A DNA stretch of 64,000 nucleotides from UBA2988 sp965237965 (GCA_965237965.1 CBDEGT010000002.1:62001-126000), one strand, 5' to 3'. Numbered from the stretch's first letter, positions 45,182 through 54,643 are shown. The notes: a model not told the origin generated them from the sequence alone. Made by a program: numbers and translations.

Positions 45182-46306
45182 TTAGCACGTTCTGCACGGT
45201 CGATGAGGCCGGTGAGATCGAAGAGGAAGGTCGCGTGCGGACGAGCCCACAAGCGTTCCGAACCCATTTCCAGAAGTCGCCTCGCCGCGTCGTGATCGAG
45301 GTCGGAACGCATTCGCCCTGGATGAGCCGGCTGCTCGCAAAATGCGGTCACGAGGTGATCGTCGCAAATGCTCGCATGGTCTCACTCATCTACAGGAACG
45401 AACGGAAAACGGACCGCATCGACGCCGAAAGCTTGGCACGCCTCGGTCGCCTGGATCCCAAGCTCCTCCATCCGATCCAGCACCGCGCGGAGGAAACCCA
45501 GGTCCACCTCGGGCTCGTCCGGACGCGCGCGACCGTGGTGCGGGCCCGCACCGCGCTCATCAATCACGTCCGCGGTGCCGTCAAAACACTGGGTGGCCGA
45601 ATCCCGCGGTGTTCGACCGATGGCTTCGCACGTAAGGCCGTCGAGCACATCCCCGAGTCGCTCCAGCCGGCGCTTCAGCCCGTGCTCGAGAGCATTACCC
45701 AGCTGTCACGACAAATCCGTTTCTTCGACAAGCAGATCCAGGGGCTCTGCGAAAAGCGCTATCCCGAGACCGCCCTGCTACGCGAAATCGTCGGCGTCGG
45801 CCCTACGACAGCGCTCACCTACCGCCTCGTCATTGATGACCCCGTCCGTTTCCGTGACAGCCGTTCGGTCGGTGCCTACATCGGACTCACGCGCCGCCAT
45901 GCCGATTCCGGAGAATCCGCGCCAGAGCTCCGCATCACGAAGAGCGGAGATTCCTTGCTCCGCTCGCTCCTGATCCAAGCCGCCCACTACATCCTTGGCC
46001 CCTTCGGACCCGAGAGTGACCTCAGGAACTGGGGCCTTGCCTACTGGCGTCGAGGTGGAGCGACACCCAAAGCCAAGAAGAAGGCAGCGGTTGCGGTGGC
46101 CAGGAAGCTGGCCGTGCTACTGCATCGATTGTGGCTGAGCGGTCAGCCCTATCAGCCGCTACGCAAACCGAAGGTTGCCTAACGACCAACTTCAACAACG
46201 CCGAGGAGGAAGCACTCCGGCGTCCGTTGCCGATCGACAACCTAACCGCCCGGTCGCAGGCGACTGCGTCCCACATCTCGGGACCTCGAGTCCGTGCTAC
46301 AGTTTG

Positions 46307-46849
46307 CAGCGCCTCGATCGGTAGGACCCCAAGCTGCACCGGCCCAAGTTTACCGGCCAACACGAGTGCGTATGGGAGATTCGCGGACGGTTGGTCGCCT
46401 TCGGCAACCGGCCGCCAAGTCGGCCTTGACTTTAACCCCTTCTCATGGGAGATGTGGGGGAGGAACAGCGGGATGGCAAGCCCAGGGGGGACCCCCGAGC
46501 GCGACACCCGATCTCATGCTATCAGGCGCTTGATCGCGTCAGCACGACAAAGATGGGCGCACTTTGGGCGCACTCGCCCCTTCGCGCACCCGACGAGCTG
46601 AGATCGCATACCGATGTAAGTCATTGTCCGAAAAGCAGTGCCGAGGGCGGGAGTCGAACCCGCAAGGGCCGAAGCCCGGGGGATTTTGAGTCTCACTCCA
46701 TCCACCTTCCACTGCCTCTAACGGCAGCACCGGCGAGCGCTCTGACCCCAATCGCGCATCGGTGACAGCCTATGTAGCCGGAAGGTCTGCGGTGGAACAT
46801 GGGCGCAAAATGGGATCACTTGTGGCGGTCGGTCACACCGTCATCGCCA
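46307..46849. other. Intergenic debris between IS110 and floA region
   Basis: Apart from the tRNA-Leu 3' fragment at 46639-46690, this stretch contains no frame with family resemblance. It looks like relics of older insertions. Confidence 0.4.
46639..46690 (-). tRNA. 3' fragment of tRNA-Leu (probable attachment-site copy)
   Basis: On the minus strand the sequence from the anticodon loop (ACTCAAAATCCCC) through the long variable arm (CCGGGCTTCGGCCC), T arm (GCGGG-TTCGACT-CCCGC) and acceptor CCTCGGC plus discriminator A is intact. The 5' half (acceptor GCCGAGG, D arm) is absent: the preceding bases do not pair. A tRNA 3' part starting at the anticodon loop is the usual duplicated core left by a tRNA-targeting integrase. 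Confidence 0.6.
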
Positions 46850-46906
46850 TCAGGTCGGCACCAGCCGCTTCAGCTCCTCGAAGAAGTTCTGGACGAGGAT
46901 GACGGT
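46850..46906 (-). pseudogene. Serine/threonine kinase 3' fragment (after floA)
   Basis: Minus strand encodes DRVTVILVQNFFEELKRLVP and a threonine, then stop at 46850-46852. NFFEELKRL followed by a stop is the usual C-terminus of Gemmatimonadota TolB-like kinases. It lies 136 bp downstream of floA, on the same strand as the kinase 5' fragment found upstream of floA. Confidence 0.6.
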
Positions 46907-47041
46907 GACGCGGTCTTCGGCCGATCCACATCAGCCAGGTATCCGAAACCGTTCATCCTAGAGGCTCCGATTGTTCTCCTCCTCACCGCCCGAGATCGAC
47001 TCACGCATGGAGGTGTCCGACTGGACGTCGCCGTAACGCAT

Positions 47042-47950
47042 TTAGTTCATCACCTCGAGGTTCCCGCCCCGGAAGGCCTCGGCGATCGCCAGCGGAACCT
47101 TGGCCTCGGCCTCGACCAGATCGGCCCGCTTCTCCTGTACCTTGGCGAGGTTCTCCTGCTCCAGCGCGACGGCCATCGCACGCCGCTCCTCGGCGCGCGC
47201 CTGGGCGACCCGCTTGTCGGCCTCGGCCTGATCGGTCTGCAGCTCGGCGCCGATGTTCTTGCCGACGTCGATGTCAGCGATGTCGATGGAGAGGATCTCG
47301 AACGCCGTACCGGCGTCCAGACCGCGTGCGAGCACGGTCTTGGAGATGTTGTCGGGGTTCTCGAGGACGGCCTTGTGGGAATCCGCGGAGCCGATGTTCG
47401 ACACGATGCCCTCGCCCACCCGTGCCAGGACCGTCTCCTCGCCTGCGCCTCCCACCAGTCGATTGATGTTCACCCGCACCGTGACGCGCGCGATCGCGAT
47501 CAGCTGGATGCCGTCGCGCGCCATGGCCGTTACGCGCGGAGTCGTGATCACCTTCGGGGTGACCGACACCTGGACGGCCTCGAACACATCGCGCCCGGCA
47601 AGGTCGATAGCGGCCGCCTGCTGGAAGGACAGCTCGATATTCGCCTTGTCCGCGCTGATCAGCGCGTGCACCACGCGATCGACCGCACCGCCGGCGAGGT
47701 AGTGCGCCTCGAGGTCCCCGATGTCGAGCACGATTCCCGCCTTGGTCGCCCAGATCAGGGGACGCACCACGGCGGGCGGGTTCACCTTGCGGAGCCGCAT
47801 TCCCACCAGGTACCCAATGCCGACCTTCGCGCCGGCGGAGATCGCCTCGACCCACAAGCGCACCGGAATCGCCCAAAGGATCAGGCTTACGAGGATGAAA
47901 GCGCCGACCAACGTGATCAGGCTGGTCGAAAAGAAGAGCTCGTCAGTCAT
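47042..47950 (-). CDS. floA: FloA, flotillin-like membrane-microdomain scaffold
   Basis: 302 residues from ATG 47950. An N-terminal membrane hairpin (LITLVGAFILVSLILWAIPV) is followed by an SPFH-like domain (KVNPPAVVRPLIWATKAGIV, then GRDVFEAVQVSVTPKVITTP) and a C-terminal coil (EADKRVAQARAEERRAMAVA). Matches FloA/UPF0365, which organises fluid membrane domains in bacteria. Often paired with an NfeD-type protein, absent here. It sits between kinase 5' and 3' fragments on the same strand. Confidence 0.92.
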   Translation of the reverse strand: MTDELFFSTSLITLVGAFILVSLILWAIPVRLWVEAISAGAKVGIGYLVGMRLRKVNPPAVVRPLIWATKAGIVLDIGDLEAHYLAGGAVDRVVHALISADKANIELSFQQAAAIDLAGRDVFEAVQVSVTPKVITTPRVTAMARDGIQLIAIARVTVRVNINRLVGGAGEETVLARVGEGIVSNIGSADSHKAVLENPDNISKTVLARGLDAGTAFEILSIDIADIDVGKNIGAELQTDQAEADKRVAQARAEERRAMAVALEQENLAKVQEKRADLVEAEAKVPLAIAEAFRGGNLEVMN

Positions 47951-48070
47951 GGGCAGCCCTCGATGGAATCGTGGGTGATTGGGGAGCGTACACTCCGGCG
48001 GAGATCGGTCGTAGGGGACAGGCCCGGCCTCCACTATAACGCATCGCCGCGGCCACTGGAGCAGTACCGG

Positions 48071-48203
48071 CCAGGTAGACGGTCGCCATCCCACCCTCAC
48101 CGAGCTGGCGCTCGATGCGGTAGCGACCTTCGAGGGCCGCGTTCAGGCGGGTGACGGGATCGGGCTGGTTCACCCGATCAAGATGCCGGTCAGGGCGGTA
48201 AAC
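48071..48203 (-). pseudogene. Serine/threonine kinase 5' fragment, copy 5 (before floA)
   Basis: Minus strand: NQPDPVTRLNAALEGRYR, IERQLGEGGMATVYLAG, then loss of homology at about 48071, 120 bp before the floA start. Includes part of the shared leader (48174-48203). Confidence 0.75.
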
Positions 48204-48282
48204 CTATGGCCATGTCTGGTGCCATGGGGGTCCTCCTCCTTGTGACAAGTGCAGGGTGTCTTGCAGTGGGGGGTCAGGTCCA

Positions 48283-48903
48283 TCACCGGCGGGCTCGTAT
48301 CGGAATCAGAACCCGCGTGCCCGCCCATTCCACGACCAACTCCACGGCGTCCACGGCCAGACTCCTGAAGGAAAAGGTCAGCAACTCGACCGGCTCCTCC
48401 GTGGGCTCGACGGGCACGATCCCCGAGCCGATGTCCTGCTCCCGCACCAGGTCATCGATAGGGATGCCCCATCGCTCTACTTCCGCATTGACGATGACCT
48501 GCCATTCCTCCCTCGACGGGATTACATAGAGCGAGTAGGAGCCGGACTCCAGCGGGACCCCGGCGATCTCCACCGGGACCGGAACGCTGATAGAGGTGGC
48601 TTCGTTGGCTCCGAGTCGCCACGGCTCTCCGTAGGGCACCACCCGGCCCATGATTGGTCGGCCAACCGTCCGGGGGCGGCTGTAGCATACCTTGATCTCC
48701 TCACCGTCCAGTCGGACGGTGGCCGAATCGAAAGGGCTGATTCGGATGTCAAGATCAGAGGGATCGTCTCGAATCCAGCAGGCAATATCCACGGGGCCTA
48801 CCACCTGCTGGCCTTCGGCTAGGCCGTGACCAGCAAGCTGCAGAACACAACCGAGGACAACGCCTCTGAGACGTGGCACACCCACAGTAAATCGCATCTT
48901 CAA
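48283..48903 (-). CDS. DUF2911-family exported protein
   Basis: 206 residues with a signal peptide (LRGVVLGCVLQLAGHGLAEG). The DUF2911 core is clear: VCYSRPRTVGRPIMGRVVPY with GEPWRLGANEATSI, then LESGSYSLYVIPSREEWQVI and a final strand region. DUF2911 proteins are periplasmic in Bacteroidota and Gemmatimonadota; biochemical role not established. A kinase 5' fragment lies about 90 bp upstream. Confidence 0.85.
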   Translation of the reverse strand: MKMRFTVGVPRLRGVVLGCVLQLAGHGLAEGQQVVGPVDIACWIRDDPSDLDIRISPFDSATVRLDGEEIKVCYSRPRTVGRPIMGRVVPYGEPWRLGANEATSISVPVPVEIAGVPLESGSYSLYVIPSREEWQVIVNAEVERWGIPIDDLVREQDIGSGIVPVEPTEEPVELLTFSFRSLAVDAVELVVEWAGTRVLIPIRARR

Positions 48904-48995
48904 ATCACTCTCAAGGGGCCGGGTGGCGCGTTTTGCGAGTCAAGCCGAGGTTCACGTCCGTGGCATCTGCAGCTCATCGAAGCACGCTGATCCAT

Positions 48996-49172
48996 ACCGT
49001 CGCCATCCCGCCCTCACCGAGCTGGCGCTCGATGCGGTAGCGACCTTCAAGGGCCGCGTTCAGGCGGGTGATGGGATCTGGGCGGTTCACCCGATCAAGA
49101 TGCAGGGCAGGACAGCGAACCGCGAGAAAGCCCCTATATACAGGGGGGTGAGCGGAGGATCACGGCCAGCAG
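48996..49172 (-). pseudogene. Serine/threonine kinase 5' fragment with leader, copy 6
   Basis: Minus strand: a leader with TGTATATAGG (49134-49143 region) as a possible -10, then DPITRLNAALEGRYRIE and RQLGEGGMATV, breaking off about 90 bp before the DUF2911 start. The leader matches copies 3 and 5. The remaining 49173-49484 shows no gene. Confidence 0.75.
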
Positions 49173-49484
49173 GCAGGCAGTCTCTCTCGCCCCGGATCAC
49201 CTACCCCGTGGTTCCGCGCGCGCGTTACGGTTTGGGTGTGTGGTTGGGTTGTTCGCAGCCTCATGGTTCTGGCCTCGGTCGTAATCACCGTCATATTCGT
49301 CGTCGCATGGCTCTGGGGTTGGTACGCGTCACTCGCTTCGTAACCAACTCCGGATTGTGGGGCGTGCGCGGCCCCGAGACGCACGGTCATATATTGAATC
49401 TTCTGCCCATGTCGGGCTCGGCCCCGACCAGCACGGGATCTAGTCCCAGTGACGCACCGTCTTCAACGTGGAGCACACTGAGCC

Positions 49485-51425
49485 ATGTCGAGCTTCTTGG
49501 CGCATGAGATCCGCGTACTCGTCGCCGCCCTCGGCATCGTCCTCTGCACGTCCGACGCTGTCGCTGCGCAGACCAACGGACGGGACGGCAGCGCGCCCTC
49601 CGCGCCCGCCGTCCGGATCGGTGACGAGCCGGTCATCGACGGCTCCCTCTCGGACCCGGCCTGGGAGGGGCTTCCCGTACTGACCGACTTCGTCCAGCGC
49701 ATCCCGCGGGACGGGGAACCGGCCACACTGAGAACTGAGGTGCGGATCGGGCACGACGAAGCGGCGCTCTACGTGGGCGTGCGCGCGCACGACGACCAGC
49801 CGTCTCTGATCGTCCCGGGCGAGGCGATCCGAGATTACGACCTCGCCCAGTCCGACACGGTCATGCTGATCTTCGACACGTACAAGGATGGAGTGAACGG
49901 CTTCGCGTTCGGCACGAACCCGGCCGGAATCGAGTACGATGGCCAGGTGGTGGACCAGGGCTCAGGAACCGGCGGGCTCCGCGGCTCGCTCGGAACCGGG
50001 GGCGGTGGTGGCGCTGGGCGCCAGCAGGGCGGCTCGGGCGGTGGCTTCAACCTGAATTGGGACGGCAACTGGGAGGTGGCGACCGGCCGCGACGCGCAGG
50101 GCTGGAGCGCCGAATTCCGGATCCCCTTTTCGACGCTGCGCTACCGCGCCGGTGGACGGCAGGACTGGGGCCTCAACGTGCTGCGACGAGTACGCCGGGT
50201 GAATGAGGAATCGTCTTGGTCGGCGATCCCGCGCGAGTTCGACTTCAACCGCGTGAGCGAGGCGGGCACCCTGACCGGCCTCGAGCCGCCGGCAGTCCGG
50301 TCGGTCCAGCTCACGCCGTACGTACTCGGCTCCTCCGCGCGGAACTATGCGCTCGACGACCCCGGGTTCGACGAGAACGGCGAGGTGGGCGGCGACGCCA
50401 AGGTGCAGATCACGCAGGGCCTCACCCTCGACCTCACTTACAACACCGATTTCGCGCAGGTTGAGGTGGACGACGTCCAGACCAACCTGACACGCTTCAG
50501 CATCCAGTTCCCGGAGAAGCGCCCGTTCTTCCTCGAGAACTCCGGGATGTTCTCCTTGGGGGGCCGCGGGGCAGACCTCTTCTTCAGCCGCCGCATCGGG
50601 ATCGCGCGCAACCTGAACCGGGTGCCCATACAGGGGGGTGGCCGGCTCTCGGGCAAGACGGCCGGGCTCAACGTCGGCCTGCTCCACATCCGCACCCAGG
50701 AGCTGGACAGCGTCCAGAGCGGGCAAGCCTACTCTGTGGTTCGGCTCGCGCGCGAGCTGGGCAATCGTACCAGCATCGGAGGCGCGTTCCTGCAGCGGGA
50801 CGGGCTGGAGGAGACTGACGACTACAACCGCACCTACGCTGTGGACGGGCAGCTGGGGATCGGCACCGCGTGGAACCTCAACGCCCTCGTGGCCCGCACC
50901 GAGACGCCTGGAATGGAAGGCCGGGACTACATGTTCAATGCAGGCGGCAGCTACAGCAGCCGCAACCTGAATCTCAACGGCAGCTTCAGCGAAGTCGGTG
51001 AGGACTTCAATCCCGAGGTTGGCTTCCTTCAGCGCTCCGGCTATCGATCGTTTGGCGGACGCGCGGTGATCTTCATCCGTCCGACGGATCTGTTCGGGCT
51101 ACGTGAGCTCAGGCCGCACGTCAGGTTCAGCACCACGCGCGATCTCGAGACCGGTTTCGAGGAAACCTCGCAGGTCCACCTCGACCACCACTTCGAGTGG
51201 GACTCGGGGATGTTCTTCAGCCCCGCCTTCAACTGGAATCGCGAGGGGCTCGAGGAAGCTTTCTCAATCTCCGACAGCGTGATCGTGGCGCCAGGCACCT
51301 ACGACGGCTGGGAGATGAGTTGGCATTTCTACACGAACCCATCGGCACCAGTCTCATTCGAGGCCCGCTTCACCAACGGCGCCTTCCTCTCGGGAAACCG
51401 GCGCGGATACTCTCGTCCAGGCCGC
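49485..51425 (+). pseudogene. DUF5916-family exported protein, 3'-truncated
   Basis: About 647 native codons. A signal peptide is followed by a CBM9-like beta-sandwich (DEPVIDGSLSDPAWEGLPVL, RTEVRIGHDEAALYVGVRAH), a Gly-rich insertion and the DUF5916 domain with YNTDFAQVEVDDVQTNLTRF and PEKRPFFLENSGMFSLG, leading into an outer-membrane barrel. At about 51413-51425 the frame enters an antisense-free IS110 fragment and the remaining barrel strands are lost; the open frame ends at 51632. Confidence 0.88.
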
Positions 51426-51675
51426 CTGGCACTACAGGATGCGACCCGCCGTGGGCAAGCAGCTCGAGAAGCGACAGCGCGGCCAACCGCCCGCCGTCAT
51501 CGCCCATGCCTGGAAGTCCCAGCACCGGCTCCACAAGCTCTACCACCGCATCGCGGTCCGGAAATCGGCCCAGGTCGCTGTCGTCGCCGTCGCCCGCGAA
51601 CTCGTCGGCTTCATGTGGGCCGTCATGCGTGAGCTCGAAATCGAACAGGCGACCGCGCTCGACGCGGCCGCGTAA
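51413..51675 (+). pseudogene. IS110-family transposase C-terminal fragment
   Basis: 87 codons in another frame from the DUF5916 gene: VQAAWHYRMRPAVGKQLEKR, WKSQHRLHKLYHRIAVRKSA and VGFMWAVMRELEIEQATALD then stop. It truncates the DUF5916 gene. The IS1595-type transposon inserted 45 bp beyond its stop. Confidence 0.8.
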
Positions 51676-51760
51676 CCCAGACCAAGAGGACCCGAGGCAC
51701 GATAGGAGGACGCTCGACCTAACTATTGGGGATTATATACCCTAGTGCCCAAGCCTTTCC

Positions 51761-51904
51761 TTACTTAGAGGGCTTGGGCGGGCTGTAGTCGATGACGGAC
51801 CGCAGGAGTTTGTCCGGTGTGGTCGGAATACTCACGTCAGCTTCTAGCTCGACTTTCGTCGGCTGGTAGGTTGAGGGCTTTTCGGGTTTCTTGGACTTCT
51901 TCAT
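51761..51904 (-). CDS. Small protein of the DprA/PRTase module
   Basis: 47 residues from ATG 51904, preceded by GGAGAG at a normal distance. Starts very basic (MKKSKKPEKPS) and continues TKVELEADVSIPTTPDKLLR before SVIDYSPPKPSK; the stop is 7 bases from the inverted repeat. It follows the phosphoribosyltransferase gene. The TPDKL segment resembles small proteins I recall beside such DprA/PRTase pairs, but the family is not characterised. Confidence 0.6.
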   Translation of the reverse strand: MKKSKKPEKPSTYQPTKVELEADVSIPTTPDKLLRSVIDYSPPKPSK

Positions 51905-51950
51905 GAGCGTCTCTCTCCAGCTTAGAACGGCAGTGATGATTCGGCGACCC

Positions 51951-52696
51951 CTACCGCGACCAAACGTTGTTGTCGTACTGTCGTCTCGAGTCATCGTTCA
52001 CCCATTGCACGTAGGGACTCGAGTTCCAGTAACCGGTGTCGAGTACCCGAGCTATTGGCATCACCATTATTGACTTAGCACCCATATTTGCTAGTGCTCC
52101 AGCGGCACTGATGGCGGTCCCACCCGTGACCCATGTGTCCTCAACCAGGAGGACTCGCTCCCCGTCCGCACTCTCGCCGTCGCTGACGAAGCACTGGGGG
52201 CAGTAGGAGCCGCGGGTAGCAACCATGTCATCGTGGGGTTGGTACTCCAGCAACGGGACGAGCTTTTCCCGTAACGGTACCATCATCGCGAGTGCCTGCC
52301 GAAGCGGTTGGTCCATGAAGCTCCTTCCGCGCTTTGATGGTACGGGCGTCACTACTGTCACTTCCCCGCCTAGAAGTGCTTCGATATCTTCCCTGTTGGA
52401 GGCCAAGAACATCCACAGGACAGACACGAGTTGAGCTCGGTACTCCGGATGTCCGGCCTTGTAGTTCGCCATCTTGTTGTACCAAGCGCCAGGCCGCAGC
52501 GCGATGCTCACCGGAACAACTGATTGTAGCGTGTCCGCGGTGCCCCAGTACCACACAATCGTGTACAGGCTGGACAGTAGTTGTATCTATCGCCCTTCGG
52601 TCCCAAGCAACCTGGGCAAACCCAAGATTCAGCAACTGGCGCTACTTGTCTAAGATCTTGGACCACCGCTTGGAAGAATTCACAGACACTAGCCAC
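51951..52696 (-). CDS. ComF-like zinc-ribbon phosphoribosyltransferase (apparent frameshift)
   Basis: Two frames make one protein. From GTG 52696, 8 bp after the DprA-like stop, codons give a zinc ribbon CPGCLGPKGDRYNYCPAC. About base 52560 the frame must shift by -1 to continue as WYWGTADTLQSVVPVSIAL, then VVTPVPSKRGRSFMDQPLRQ and the PRPP-binding loop RVLLVEDTWVTGGTAISAA. ComF family members have this zinc ribbon plus PRTase order. No heptameric slippery site is visible, so either an indel (mutation or sequencing) or separate translation from GTG 52556 applies. Substrate unknown. Confidence 0.75.
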
Positions 52697-52704
52697 CCAA
52701 GCTG

Positions 52705-53656
52705 CTACGCGGTCAGGCTCAGTTCTGGTTCATTCTGAGCCTCGAGTCTCTCAAGGATTTCATTTGTTGACCCGACCTCAATCGCCACCGCCCCGTATGC
52801 TCCGTCCTCGACGTACTCCCTCGCCCACTCATACGACTCCACAAGGGATTTGAGTAGAAAGACCGCCCGTCCATGCTGCATCGCGACTCGGGCCTGCATT
52901 CGGGCTCCAGAGGTTTTACTCGCCTCGACCACGACGGTTGTGAGTGAAAGCCCAGACATCACGACATTACGCATGGGGAACGTCCAACGACGCGGGGTTT
53001 GGTGGGGAAAAAACTGACTCAATAGCGCCCCACCAGCATCCACGATTCGCGTGGCGAGTTTCCTGTTTACGGACGGATAGCAATGATCCAGGCCGGTTCC
53101 CATGACGGCGACCGTCCGACCGCCGGCCTCAAGTGTACTAGTGTGAACAGCCGTGTCGATACCGGCGGCCAACCCCGAGTTGATCGTAAACCCCGCTTCG
53201 GCTAGTTCAGACGCGAGAAGAGTTGCCCTCTTCAGCCCCGCGTCGGTCGCGTTCCTCGTGCCGACGATCGCAATAGACCTCGAGTCCATCTGCTCCCTCC
53301 AACTACCCTGCAGAAAGACTATTGGGGGGCGATCGAAGATTGAGTGAAGGTTATGGGTAGCATGGGTCTAGCACTGACCGAACGTCGATTCCTCGCTCGA
53401 GCCAGTCGTCGACGGCTATACGAGCTTCGTCGAGCTCATCAGAGGAAACGGTTCCTGCCAACCCACAATTAACCTCCGGGGTGCTGAACAGCACGTCATC
53501 CAGCGTCAGTTGGATGAGTTCCACAGCTGAGCCCACAAGGTCTATCAGCGTCGCGAGCTGGTCAACCCTGACTGGCTTTATTGCGGCTCTAATTAGAGCC
53601 GCAATAGCAGTTAGCTCGTCGCGGCGGTCGCCAGGGCTCAGATCCTTGAGGTCCAA
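52705..53656 (-). CDS. DprA-like Rossmann (SLOG) protein (apparent frameshift)
   Basis: The upstream part, 53656-53351, reads from TTG through ERGIDVRSVLDPCYP and stops. One base later the other frame continues HNLHSIFDRPPIVFLQGSW into SIAIVGTRNATDAGLKRA, NSGLAAGIDTAVHTSTLEAG, AVMGTGLDHCYPSVN and FPMRNVVMSGLSLTTVVVEA, the full DprA/Smf Rossmann motifs. DPxYPxNL is normally contiguous, so +1/-2 base separates the halves. The second half also has GGAGG before ATG 53289 and might be made alone. This is the variant DprA found paired with PRTases rather than the competence protein with its winged-helix tail, which is absent. Confidence 0.8.
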
Positions 53657-53710
53657 GGCCGTTTTTCCGTTGAGGGGGTTGAGCGGGTGGCGTAAAACTC
53701 GTCTGGTACA

Positions 53711-54643
53711 TCACGCAACCAAGTCCTGATAGCGGAGCCGCTTACCGTCCAGGCCCCGGACCATTGCGGTCATCTGGTCTAGTGTGTCCTGATTACGCTG
53801 GTTGTGGCGACCAGCGAACTCACCCACATAGCGGTCCAAGTGGGCGGCGGACATCTGGTGGTAGGTGCCGTGGTAGCCACGCTTGAGCATCGACCAGAAG
53901 GATTCGATACCGTTGGTGTGGGCCATCCCGTTCACATACTGACCGACACCATGTTGGACAGTTTCGTGAAAAGTCAAGCCCGTATAGGCCCTGTATTCGT
54001 CGGTGTAGACGGTCGCTTCTGGCCTAGAGTGTTTCCGGACAAAGCCTTGCAGGGTTGTTGCGTCGGTGGATTCGACCACCTGAGCAACGACGGTATTGGT
54101 CTCCCGGTCCTTGGCTCCCACGACCGCCGTCTTGCCCACGGGGCCACGGCCAGCCCGTAGCTTCTTGCTTGAGTGCTTGTTCCGCTCCTTGCCTCCTACG
54201 TAGGTCTCGTCCACTTCCACCGGCCCGACGAACGCGCCGGTGGACTCCCACGCTTCACGGAGACGGTGCGCTAGGTACCACGCGGTCTTCTGCGTGACCT
54301 TCAGGTCGCGGTGGAGCTTCATGCTCGACACGCCCTTCAGGTTCGTGGCCAACAGGTAGATGGCGATCACCCACTTCTGGAACCCTATGTTTGAGCCCTG
54401 TAGCGCGGTTCCCGTGCGGGCGCTGAACCGCCTCCGGCAATCGCGGCACCGGTAGGGCATGGTCTTGTGTTTCGCGCCTACCTGGACGTTCAGGGAGCCG
54501 CAAGGTGAGGGGCAAGCGATCCCATCCGGCCAACGCGCTTTGACGAACCATACTTCGGCTGACTCATCGTCAGGAAACAGATCGAGCAAATCGATAAGCG
54601 CGAGGCCTTCGCGGTAGTGCTTTCCAGGTGCTCTCCGTGCCAT
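53711..54643 (-). CDS. IS1595-family transposase
   Basis: 310 residues from ATG 54643 with AGAGGA upstream. Zinc-ribbon (CPSPCGSLN ... YRCRDCRRRFSARTGT) and a DDE-type ISXO2 domain: VEVDETYVGGKERNKH (first Asp), VYTDEYRAYTGL (second Asp), MAHTNGIESFWSMLKRG (His/Asn-Gly-Glu) and RHNQRN near the end. Family length and order are normal. First gene of the transposon's minus-strand array. Confidence 0.93.
   Translation of the reverse strand: MARRAPGKHYREGLALIDLLDLFPDDESAEVWFVKARWPDGIACPSPCGSLNVQVGAKHKTMPYRCRDCRRRFSARTGTALQGSNIGFQKWVIAIYLLATNLKGVSSMKLHRDLKVTQKTAWYLAHRLREAWESTGAFVGPVEVDETYVGGKERNKHSSKKLRAGRGPVGKTAVVGAKDRETNTVVAQVVESTDATTLQGFVRKHSRPEATVYTDEYRAYTGLTFHETVQHGVGQYVNGMAHTNGIESFWSMLKRGYHGTYHQMSAAHLDRYVGEFAGRHNQRNQDTLDQMTAMVRGLDGKRLRYQDLVA

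Larger units (their letters stand above)
43922..46182 (+). pseudogene. IS110-family DEDD transposase, interrupted by IS5 copy B2
   Basis: ATG 43922 encodes VTGVDVSDRFS up to the insertion at 43974; the frame resumes at 45186 with TFCTVDEAGEIEEEGRVRTS. Removing 43975-45185 restores a continuous 349-residue protein: catalytic Asp in GVDVSD, Glu in VVIEVG, Asp residues in RKTDRIDAESLARL, then the C-terminal GVGPTTALTYRLVI and YIGLTRRHADSG with the serine region. Inactivated only by the recent IS5 insertion. Confidence 0.9.
43800..46306 (+). mobile_element. IS110-family element split by IS5 copy B2
   Basis: An 11-bp direct repeat GCTACAGTTTG at 43800-43810 and 46296-46306 brackets the transposase gene plus about 110 bp of noncoding DNA on each side, as expected for IS110 elements, which lack inverted repeats and insert by recombination at a short core. 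Without the B2 insert the element is about 1,285 bp, within the family range. Confidence 0.65.

Noticed and set aside
46639..46730. Complete tRNA-Leu gene
   Set aside because: The bases 5' of the anticodon loop cannot form the acceptor and D arms.
46799..48154. 451-codon plus-strand frame opposite floA
   Set aside because: Antisense of floA; no motifs.
53400..53656. MbcA/Xre-type antitoxin in the transposon
   Set aside because: The open codons just upstream of TTG 53656 (PLNPLNGKTALDL) resemble that family, but the rest of the frame aligns better with the N-terminus of the PRTase-linked DprA variant.
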